Below are positions 1 to 5,562 of a stretch of 5,803 bases of DNA, piece after piece; the first letter of the stretch is position 1; the number at the start of each line of letters is the position of its first letter. The stretch covers positions 1-5,803 of the forward strand of contig JBDHWQ010000055.1 in assembly GCA_039810245.1 (NCBI GenBank), read 5' to 3'. A model generated the notes under the pieces. That model was given only the letters and a program-made list of their open reading frames with translations. It searched no databases and had not been told where the DNA came from. The position numbers and the translations under genes were made by a program. This DNA is from CALDSL01 sp039810245. Lineage in GTDB: Bacteria; Chloroflexota; Anaerolineae; Anaerolineales; Anaerolineaceae.

Positions 1-444
1 TACGGCCGGCTGCACGGGCTGGGTGGGGCGGCGCTGGAAACCAAAATCGACGAGCTGGTGAAGCTGCTGGAGATGGAAGATTTCGCCGACCGGCGCACCG
101 AGGGCTTTTCCAACGGCCAGCGCATGAAGGTGGCGATTGCCCGCGCCCTGGTGCATGACCCGCAGAACGTGATGCTGGACGAGCCTACCAACGGCCTGGA
201 CGTGATGAGCACGCGCTCGATGCGCGCCTTTATCCGCCGGCTGCGCGACGAGGGCAAGTGCGTGCTGTTTTCCAGCCACATCATGCAGGAAGTTTCGGCA
301 TTGTGCGACCACATTGTGGTGATCAACCGCGGCGTGGTGGCGGCCAGCGGCAGCGCGGACTCATTGAAACGCGAGACCGGGCAGGAAAACCTGGAAGACG
401 CGTTCGTGGCCGCCATCGGCAGCGAGGAAGGGTTGCAGCGATGA
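1..444 (+). CDS. ABC transporter ATP-binding protein, NatA/CcmA-like (5' end missing)
   Basis: This is the ATP-hydrolysing subunit of an ABC exporter, acting on the cytoplasmic face of the membrane with the permease encoded next. The frame is open from base 1, so the start, Walker A and Q-loop lie left of the window; only about 147 C-terminal residues are seen. Visible motifs, in order, are a signature loop SNGQ at 109-120 (a NatA-like variant of LSGGQ) followed by KVAIARAL, Walker B VMLDEP with Asp at 178-180 and catalytic Glu at 181-183, the D-loop GLD, and the H-switch His at 277-279 in FSSHIMQEV. The last stretch fits a usual NatA C-terminus, so the gene appears intact. The TGA stop overlaps the permease ATG, which implies translational coupling. 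Family assignment is firm; the transported substrate is not. Sodium is the family precedent (Bacillus NatAB), but many relatives are uncharacterised. The GTG at 58 is internal and not the true start. Confidence 0.93.
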   Translation, partial: YGRLHGLGGAALETKIDELVKLLEMEDFADRRTEGFSNGQRMKVAIARALVHDPQNVMLDEPTNGLDVMSTRSMRAFIRRLRDEGKCVLFSSHIMQEVSALCDHIVVINRGVVAASGSADSLKRETGQENLEDAFVAAIGSEEGLQR

Positions 445-1619
445 GACGCATCTGGGTGATTTTTCAAAAAGAGGTGATGGACAATCTGCGCGACCGGCGC
501 TCGATCACGTCGGCGGTGCTGACCCCGCTGATCACGCCGCTGTTTCTGGTGGCGCTGATCGTGGTGATGGGCCAGACATTATTCGCCGACCCGCAGGAAA
601 GCACGCTGCAGCTCCCGGTGATCGGCGCGGAAAACGCGCCTGGACTGGTGGATTTCCTGGAGCAGAATAACATCAAAGTTGTGCCCGGCCCGGCAGACCC
701 CGAAGCCGCGGCGCGCAGCGGCGAGGTGGACGTGGTGCTGATCATCGACCCGGGCTACGCCGAGGCGTTCTCGCAGGGACGGCCGGCGCCGGTGTCGATC
801 GTGGCCGACTCCTCGCGCCAGACGGCGATCCGCGCCATCTCGCAGACCGAGTCGCTCTTGCAGCAGTACGGGCGCACGCTGGGGGTGCTGCGGCTGCAGG
901 CGCGCGGCATCGACCCGTCGGTGGTGAATGCCATCTCCGTGGGGCAGGTGGATGTGGCTACGCCGCAGAGCCAGGCGCTGATCTTCCTCAACATGATGCC
1001 GTTCCTGCTGCTGATGGTGATCTTCACCGGTGCGATGTATGTGATCATCGACACCACCGCGGGCGAACGCGAGCGCGGCTCGCTGGAACCGCTGCTGATC
1101 AACCCGGCCTCTCGCGCGCAGTTCGCCATCGGCAAGCTGCTGGCGTCGCTGCCGTTTGGCATCGTCACGCTGATCATGACCATGGCGATGTATTACGTGT
1201 CGTTCAACGTCTTCCCGCTGGAGGAATACGTCAACATCCCCATGCGGCTCGACCTGAGCGCGCTGGTGGCGATCTTCTGGCTGGCGCTGCCGATCGTGCT
1301 GCTGGCCTCGGCGCTGCAACTGCTGGTAGCGAGCTTCACGCGCAGCTTTAAGGAAGCGCAGACCTACCTGGGCTTCCTGCCGCTGATCGCGGGCTTCCCC
1401 AGCGCGTTCCTGGCGTTTCTGCCGGTGAAGGCCTCGACCGGGATGATGCTGATCCCCACTTTCGGGCAGGCGATCCTGATCAACCAGATCATGCGCGGCG
1501 AGCCGGTGCAGGCGGCCAACCTGTGGATTTCCAGCGCGGCCACGCTGGTGGTGGCGCTGGTGGTGATCCTGGCCAGCATCTGGCTCTACCGCCGCGAGCA
1601 GATCCTGTTCGGGCGGTAG
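441..1619 (+). CDS. ABC-2 type permease, NatB family
   Basis: This 392-residue protein is the membrane subunit of the exporter whose ATPase ends just upstream. It shows the ABC-2/NatB layout: a short cytoplasmic N-terminus (MRRIWVIFQKEVMDNLRDRR), a first membrane segment at about 22-44, a large hydrophilic domain at about 45-178 expected outside the membrane, and then five more segments near 180-203, 232-254, 272-298, 308-328 and 361-383. The family hallmark GERERGSLEPLL is at residues 208-219, right after the second segment. Length is typical of NatB. The ATG at 441 is chosen because it overlaps the ATPase stop as ATGA, has a purine-rich ribosome binding site (GGAAGGG, 426-432) 8 bases upstream, and begins the conserved N-terminal motif; the frame is open further upstream only inside the ATPase gene. 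Sodium or another small cation, or a drug or lipid, could be the substrate; the sequence does not decide. No truncation is seen. Confidence 0.93.
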   Translation: MRRIWVIFQKEVMDNLRDRRSITSAVLTPLITPLFLVALIVVMGQTLFADPQESTLQLPVIGAENAPGLVDFLEQNNIKVVPGPADPEAAARSGEVDVVLIIDPGYAEAFSQGRPAPVSIVADSSRQTAIRAISQTESLLQQYGRTLGVLRLQARGIDPSVVNAISVGQVDVATPQSQALIFLNMMPFLLLMVIFTGAMYVIIDTTAGERERGSLEPLLINPASRAQFAIGKLLASLPFGIVTLIMTMAMYYVSFNVFPLEEYVNIPMRLDLSALVAIFWLALPIVLLASALQLLVASFTRSFKEAQTYLGFLPLIAGFPSAFLAFLPVKASTGMMLIPTFGQAILINQIMRGEPVQAANLWISSAATLVVALVVILASIWLYRREQILFGR

Positions 1620-1631
1620 AAGTTAAAGGAA

Positions 1632-1675
1632 TACAGCACAGTGTGAGGCGCGCCAGCGCCCCGCACTGTGCTGTA
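1632..1675 (+). repeat. Long two-part hairpin after the ABC operon (terminator-like or dispersed palindrome)
   Basis: A perfect 12-base inverted repeat (TACAGCACAGTG at 1632-1643, CACTGTGCTGTA at 1664-1675) encloses a three-by-three internal loop, a second 5-bp stem (GGCGC 1647-1651, GCGCC 1656-1660) and a GCCA loop. It starts 12 bases after the permease stop, where a terminator would sit. No T-run follows on the + strand, so a classical intrinsic terminator is not supported. It may be an mRNA-stabilising 3' end, a U-tract-less terminator, or one copy of a dispersed palindromic element. The structure is read directly from sequence; the role is inferred. Confidence 0.6.
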
Positions 1676-1688
1676 GATAACCCTTACA

Positions 1689-1700
1689 CTTTTGCAAAAG
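1689..1700. repeat. 12-base perfect palindrome CTTTTGCAAAAG, possible operator
   Basis: CTTTTGCAAAAG reads identically on both strands. It ends 13 bases before the candidate -35 element of the promoter for the NusG-like gene, a position where a dimeric activator or repressor could bind. The arms are too short and AT-rich for a convincing RNA hairpin. There is no other support for a regulator, so this is a weak call. Confidence 0.3.
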
Positions 1701-1701
1701 C

Positions 1702-1730
1702 GGGGCGGGGCGGTTGGTTGGGGGGGGTGG
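1702..1730 (+). other. G-rich tract with G-quadruplex potential inside the promoter
   Basis: Runs GGGG (1702-1705), GGGG (1707-1710), GG (1712-1713), GG (1716-1717) and an eight-G run (1720-1727) lie on the non-template strand. They overlap the -35 region and the spacer of the candidate promoter at 1714-1742. Four G3 runs can be drawn (two from the eight-G run), but one loop is 9 bases long, beyond the strict 7-base rule. Folding could affect promoter opening; this is inferred from pattern only. Confidence 0.35.
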
Positions 1731-1742
1731 ATTCGGTATAAT
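1714..1742 (+). promoter_or_regulatory. Sigma-70-like promoter for the NusG-like gene
   Basis: A perfect -10 hexamer TATAAT (1737-1742) is preceded by TTGGTT (1714-1719, three of six matches to TTGACA) at exactly 17 bases spacing. Transcription would be expected to begin near 1749. The NusG-like ATG is at 1755, so the leader would be only about 5-6 bases, with no room for a Shine-Dalgarno site. The position between the ABC operon and the next gene supports a real promoter. The -35 is weak and no start site has been mapped. Confidence 0.65.
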
Positions 1743-1754
1743 ACAAATGCAACC

Positions 1755-2273
1755 ATGCCCGCATCCTGGTACGCCATCAACAGCCACCCGCACAAGGAAG
1801 AAGCCCTGTACCGCCAGGTACAGGCGCAGGGTTTTGAAGTCTATTACCCCTGCGTGCGCGTCAACCCGGTGAACCCGCGCGCCAAAAAAGTGCGCGCCTA
1901 TTTTCCCGGATACCTGTTCGTGCGGGCGGACATGCAGGCCACCGGCAGCTCGGTGTTCCAGTGGATGCCGTACGCGCGCGGGCTGGTGCAATTTGGCGGC
2001 GAGCCGGCCATAGTGCCGGATGCGCTGGTGCAGGCCATCCGCCGCAGGGTGGAAGAGATCGCGCAGGCGGGCGGCGAAACGCTCGACGGGCTGCGGCAGG
2101 GCGATGCGGTGAGCATCGAAGGCGGGCCGTTCGCCGGATACGAAGCCATCTTTGACCTGCGGCTGCCCGGCAGCGAGCGGGTGCGCGTGCTGCTCAGAAT
2201 GCTCAACGACCGCAATGTTCCGGTGGAGCTGCGCGCCGGGCAAATTACCAAAATCAAAAAGAACCGGCGCTAG
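1755..2273 (+). CDS. NusG-family transcription antitermination factor (RfaH/UpxY-like paralogue)
   Basis: The predicted 172-residue cytoplasmic protein should bind RNA polymerase through its N-terminal NGN domain and modify pausing or termination. NGN features are WYAINSHPHKEEAL (residues 5-18), GFEVYYPCVRV (26-36), and the family's most recognisable block YFPGYLFVRADM (49-60), followed by the helix around 87-104. A KOW-type segment follows, with GLRQGDAVSIEGGPFAGYEAIF at 112-133 and a basic tail ending KIKKNRR. There is no secE, ribosomal-protein or other housekeeping nusG neighbour, and the 172-residue length and context fit specialised paralogues such as RfaH, UpxY or LoaP better than core NusG. 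The ATG at 1755 is chosen because the NGN domain begins right after it and a TATAAT lies 12 bases upstream; an in-frame TTG at 1692 would put the promoter inside the gene. No Shine-Dalgarno site is seen, so translation may be near-leaderless. The kinase gene begins 34 bases after the stop, suggesting one transcript. Confidence 0.87.
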   Translation: MPASWYAINSHPHKEEALYRQVQAQGFEVYYPCVRVNPVNPRAKKVRAYFPGYLFVRADMQATGSSVFQWMPYARGLVQFGGEPAIVPDALVQAIRRRVEEIAQAGGETLDGLRQGDAVSIEGGPFAGYEAIFDLRLPGSERVRVLLRMLNDRNVPVELRAGQITKIKKNRR

Positions 2274-2278
2274 CGCCG
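2265..2278. repeat. 14-base GC palindrome centred on the NusG-like stop codon
   Basis: CGGCGCTAGCGCCG is a perfect palindrome whose centre holds the TAG stop (2271-2273). As RNA it could fold into a 5-bp stem with a CTAG loop. It is too short, and lacks a T-run, to be a terminator. It might slow ribosomes at the gene junction, or simply reflect high GC content. Confidence 0.35.
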
Positions 2279-2307
2279 CCATCCACAATCTTTCCAGCGG
2301 GTGAACC

Positions 2308-5295
2308 ATGGTCGATCTGCACCACCTCTCTCCCTCATCCCTCAAACAACAACCCTGGCAGCGCTGGCTGCAGCAGGCCTGCCTGGGCCTGGGCTATGGC
2401 CTGCTGGTGGCCGGGGCGGTGCTGCTGCTGGGCAGCCTGTTCTCGTTGCAGCACCCGCTGGTGCTGGGCGCGGTGTTCGCCGCGCTGGCGCTGCTGTTCC
2501 TGCCGCTGTACCAGCGCCTGCAGCGCCAGGTGGAGCCGCTGTTTGCCCACGGTCAGCGCGACTTGCAGCAGCGGCTGGCGGCATTCAACGCCGACCTGTC
2601 GAAGCCCGGCGACACGGCCGCCATCCTCAGCAGCCTGCGCGCGGCGGTGGAAGACGCGGTGCAGCCCAGCCGGATGCAGATTTTCCTGTACGATGAACTG
2701 AGCGACCAGTACTGCGCCGCGCCAGATGACAGTGGCCGCCCGGCCAGCGACCTGCGCTTTGGGCAAAGCAGCCCGCTGGTGCGCGAGCTGCGCGACAAGC
2801 AGACGGCGATGTTCTTCCAGCGCTCCGAGCACCTGCTGCCGGGCCTGCAGGCCGAGGAAACCCGCCTGCACCTGCTGGATGCGCAGGTGTTCGTGCCGAT
2901 GAACGGCGCGCAGCGGCTGGCCGGCTGGCTGGCGCTGGGTCCGCGCCAGTCGGGAGAGGCCTATACCGAAGCAGAGCGCGCTTTTTTGGAAAATATCAGC
3001 GACCAGGCGGCGCTGGCGGTGGAGCGCGCCCAGGTGGCGGCCAAGATGGAAAACCGCGCCCATGAAATGACCGTTCTGGCGCGGCTGGCGCAAGGCATCA
3101 ACGTGACCCTGTCATTTGATGACATCCTTGAGCTGATTTATGCCCAGAGCTGCCAGATCATCGCTATGGACGACTTCCATCTGATGCTGGTGGACGCCGA
3201 GGGCGACAGCCTGACCCCGGCGTTTTACGTCGAGGACGACGAGCGGTTGAGCGAGCGCGAGCGCCAGAGCCTGCCGCTGCGCGCCCTGCTGGAAGGCGAC
3301 GTGATCCGCAACCGCAAGCCGCTGGTGGTGGAAGATTACGCGCGCGAGTGCCAGAAGCGCGGATTGCAGCCCCTGCGCGGCGAGGTGAGCGCGTGGATGT
3401 GCGTGCCGCTCAACGCCGGCGCGGAGACGATTGGCGCGCTGGTGGCCGGCAGCCGTAACCCGGCCGTCACCTATGCCCCCGAGCAGGCCAACCTGTTCCA
3501 GTCGGTGGCCGACCAGGCGGCGGGCGCCATCGTCAAAACGCGCCTGCTGCACGAGGCCGAGCGCCGCGCGCTGCAACTGGCCTCGCTCAACGACGTGACC
3601 CGCCAGCTCACTTCGACCCTGGAGCTGGAACCGCTGCTCAAGACCATCCTCAACAGCGCGGTGGAAATCCTCAACTGCGAGGCCGGCAGCCTGCTGCTGG
3701 TGGACGAACAGACCGACGAGATCGTATTCCGCGTGGCGGTTGGCCCGGTGGGCGCGGACCTGACCGGGATGCGCATGCCGGCCGGCTCCGGGCTGGCGGG
3801 CAAAGCCGTGCGCACGCAGCAGCCGGTGATGGTCAACAACGTGCAGGAATCGCCCGAGTGGTTCCAGAAACCCGACCAGCAGACCGGATTCCTTACCCGC
3901 ACTGTGCTGGTGACCCCGCTGCTGTTCAAAGACCGCGTCACCGGCGTGATCGAAGTGATCAACCGCAAGGACGGCCGGCCGTTTGGCAAGGACGACCAGG
4001 CGCTGCTGGCGGCGTTTGCCTCGCAGGCGGCGATTGCGATGGAGAACGCGCGGCTGTATACCATGACCGACGCCGCGCTGGCGGTGCGCGTGGAAGAGCT
4101 TTCGGTGATGCAACGCATCGACCGCGAGCTGAACACCAGCCTCGACCCGGCGCGCGCGATGGGCATTACCCTGGAATGGGCGCTGCGCCAGTCGGGGGCC
4201 AGCGCCGGGCTGGTGGTGACGGTGGAAGAAGAGGGCCTGCTGGTGATGGCCGCCCAGGGCTACCCGGCCGGGGTGGACGTGGCGGTGGGCACGCTGCTGC
4301 CGGTGGAAATGCAGTGGCTAAGCGAGGTGATTGCCACCGGCCAGCCGCGCCGCCGCGTGCTGGAAGAAGGTGAAGCCGGCGGGCTGCTGCCTGGCGCGCG
4401 CGGGCAGGCGGCGCTGGCCATCCAGCGCGAAGAGAAGGTGATCGGCCTGCTGCTGCTGGAAAGCGGCGCGGGCGAGCCGGTGGCCGGGGAAACCCTGGAA
4501 TTCCTGGTGCGCCTCAGCGACCACGCCTCGATTGCGATTGCCAACGCGCAGCTTTACGCGCAGGTGCAGCAGGCCAACCTGGCCAAGAGCGAGTTTGTGT
4601 CCTTCGTCTCGCACGAATTGAAGAACCCCATGACCTCGGTGAAGGGCTTTACCGAGCTGCTGGCCTCGGGCGTGGTGGGGCCGACCAACGAAGCGCAGTC
4701 GAACTTCCTCAACACCATCCGCTCCAACATCGACCGCATGAACACCCTGGTCTCCGACCTGAACGACGTGTCCAAGATCGAAGTGGGCCGGCTGCGGCTG
4801 GACTTCAAGGCCATGCCGCTGGCCGAGCTGGTGGAAGAGGTATCGCGCTCCACCAAACGCCAGATCGAGGAAAAAGAGCAGACGCTGGTCATCGACCCGC
4901 TGGGCGAGCTACCCAACGTGTGGGCCGACCGCACGCGGCTGGTGCAGGTGCTGGTCAACCTGGTGAGCAACGCCAACAAGTACACCGAAAAGGGCGGAAC
5001 GGTAACGCTGGGCGCGGAAGCCTGCGACAACCAGTGGGACGCGCGCGGCGCGCGGCGGGTGATGCACGTGTGGGTGCGCGACACCGGCATCGGCATCAGC
5101 GAGGCCGACCAGGTGAAGATCTTCCAGAAGTTTTTCCGCTCCGACGACCCCAAGACGCGCGAAGCCCCCGGCACCGGGCTGGGGCTGAATATCACCAAGA
5201 GCCTGGTGGAAATGCAGGGCGGGCGCATCTGGTTTGAGAGCGCGTTCCGCAAAGGCACCACGTTCCACTTCACCGTGCCGGTGGCGGAGGGGTAG
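2308..5295 (+). CDS. Membrane-anchored sensor histidine kinase with four tandem GAF domains
   Basis: This 995-residue protein should autophosphorylate on His in response to signals read by GAF domains, then pass phosphate to a response regulator not found here. Residues 24-46 and 50-68 are two membrane segments with almost no outside loop, so sensing is probably cytoplasmic. Four GAF units follow at about 101-242, 257-413, 428-584 and 600-750. Their ends resemble one another: DQAALAVERAQ (232), DQAAGAIVKTR (402), SQAAIAMENAR (572), DHASIAIANAQ (738). The HisKA H-box SHELKNP is at 768-774, with phosphoacceptor His769. The HATPase has the N-box NLVSNANKYT (884-893, catalytic Asn888), G1 DTGIGI (925-930), F-box FQKFF (939-943) and G2 GTGLGL (955-960). 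All key residues are present; there is no receiver or HPt domain. The ATG at 2308 is used with only a weak GGGTGA ribosome site (2299-2304). No bilin-type Cys-His motif is evident in the GAFs. The gene probably shares a transcript with the NusG-like gene. Confidence 0.94.
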   Translation: MVDLHHLSPSSLKQQPWQRWLQQACLGLGYGLLVAGAVLLLGSLFSLQHPLVLGAVFAALALLFLPLYQRLQRQVEPLFAHGQRDLQQRLAAFNADLSKPGDTAAILSSLRAAVEDAVQPSRMQIFLYDELSDQYCAAPDDSGRPASDLRFGQSSPLVRELRDKQTAMFFQRSEHLLPGLQAEETRLHLLDAQVFVPMNGAQRLAGWLALGPRQSGEAYTEAERAFLENISDQAALAVERAQVAAKMENRAHEMTVLARLAQGINVTLSFDDILELIYAQSCQIIAMDDFHLMLVDAEGDSLTPAFYVEDDERLSERERQSLPLRALLEGDVIRNRKPLVVEDYARECQKRGLQPLRGEVSAWMCVPLNAGAETIGALVAGSRNPAVTYAPEQANLFQSVADQAAGAIVKTRLLHEAERRALQLASLNDVTRQLTSTLELEPLLKTILNSAVEILNCEAGSLLLVDEQTDEIVFRVAVGPVGADLTGMRMPAGSGLAGKAVRTQQPVMVNNVQESPEWFQKPDQQTGFLTRTVLVTPLLFKDRVTGVIEVINRKDGRPFGKDDQALLAAFASQAAIAMENARLYTMTDAALAVRVEELSVMQRIDRELNTSLDPARAMGITLEWALRQSGASAGLVVTVEEEGLLVMAAQGYPAGVDVAVGTLLPVEMQWLSEVIATGQPRRRVLEEGEAGGLLPGARGQAALAIQREEKVIGLLLLESGAGEPVAGETLEFLVRLSDHASIAIANAQLYAQVQQANLAKSEFVSFVSHELKNPMTSVKGFTELLASGVVGPTNEAQSNFLNTIRSNIDRMNTLVSDLNDVSKIEVGRLRLDFKAMPLAELVEEVSRSTKRQIEEKEQTLVIDPLGELPNVWADRTRLVQVLVNLVSNANKYTEKGGTVTLGAEACDNQWDARGARRVMHVWVRDTGIGISEADQVKIFQKFFRSDDPKTREAPGTGLGLNITKSLVEMQGGRIWFESAFRKGTTFHFTVPVAEG

Positions 5296-5345
5296 GATAA
5301 GAGACCAATATTTGCGCATTGAGAAAACTCCCGAAAAATACCCTC

Positions 5346-5374
5346 TTGATTTTCCCAAACAAATCCTGTATCCT
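5346..5374 (+). promoter_or_regulatory. Candidate promoter upstream of the signal-peptide ORF
   Basis: TTGATT (5346-5351, four of six matches to TTGACA) and TATCCT (5369-5374, four of six matches to TATAAT) are separated by 17 bases. A closer -10 match, TATACT (5383-5388), lies just downstream but has no good -35 at standard spacing. Either would give a leader of about 70-85 bases before the ATG at 5466. In AT-rich DNA such matches arise easily by chance, so confidence is modest. Confidence 0.4.
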
Positions 5375-5465
5375 GTGTGTAATATACTGTTAACAATTAT
5401 CTTTACGCCCACATATTACGGACACGCCACATCAAAATAGAACCGCAAAGCAAACGGGAGGGGAA

Positions 5466-5537
5466 ATGCTCAAAGCCGCCTGGAGTCTTCTGCTGGCGAT
5501 TGTCATCACTTTGCATAATTTTGGCACGAATACATAA
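5466..5537 (+). CDS. 23-residue ORF resembling a lone signal peptide
   Basis: A strong purine-rich ribosome binding site (GGGAGGGG, 5456-5463) precedes this ATG. The peptide begins MLKAAW and continues with a hydrophobic core SLLLAIVITL (residues 7-16), then a short polar end HNFGTNT before TAA. A Lys at residue 3 followed by a hydrophobic stretch is the n- and h-region layout of a secretion signal, but no mature protein follows in this frame. The RHS frame begins 25 bases later, one frame over. The likeliest reading is the preserved 5' end of a secreted RHS-type protein whose body was lost or shifted by an indel. It could instead be a short membrane peptide or leader peptide, or a chance ORF. 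No homologue is recognised. Confidence 0.4.
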   Translation: MLKAAWSLLLAIVITLHNFGTNT

Positions 5538-5562
5538 TCAGATTCTTTCAGAATATCATTCG

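Larger units (their letters stand above)
5296..5562. other. AT-rich intergenic region between kinase and RHS fragment
   Basis: This gap contrasts sharply with its surroundings: about 41% GC by hand count over 5341-5580, against roughly 67-77% in sampled lines of the kinase and RHS coding parts. It holds a candidate promoter, a strong ribosome binding site and one very short ORF, described separately. I see no intrinsic terminator for the kinase gene, no tRNA and no clear terminal or target-site repeats of an insertion sequence. The composition suggests either a regulatory region with a long leader or DNA of different origin. Confidence 0.6.

Noticed and set aside
258..440. Upstream extension of the permease frame to 258
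   Set aside because: It overlaps the conserved C-terminal part of the ATPase and its translation has no permease-like character; ATG 441 has the stop overlap and a ribosome site.
579..1319. 246-codon open frame on the - strand opposite the permease
   Set aside because: The translation is rich in His, Gln and Arg, low in hydrophobic structure and without recognisable motifs. It is the mirror of GC-biased third positions in the well-supported permease gene.
1692..1754. TTG 1692 as start of the NusG-like gene
   Set aside because: It would encode a Gly/Trp-rich prefix across the G tract and promoter; the NGN domain begins directly after ATG 1755.
1623..2345. 240-codon open frame on the - strand opposite the NusG-like gene
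   Set aside because: It spans the hairpin, promoter and whole NusG-like gene and has no family resemblance; treated as an antisense shadow.
2301..2696. 131-codon + strand frame starting at GTG 2301, before the kinase ATG
   Set aside because: Low-complexity Ala/Gly/Pro/Arg translation in the wrong frame; the kinase frame shows membrane segments and GAF sequence over the same bases.
3112..4113. 333-codon open frame on the - strand opposite the kinase
   Set aside because: Same His/Arg/Gln/Leu-rich antisense composition, fully inside the kinase whose GAF domains are clear in the other strand.
5296..5360. Intrinsic terminator for the kinase gene
   Set aside because: Only a weak GAAAA...TTTTC pairing is present; there is no GC-rich stem followed by a T-run.
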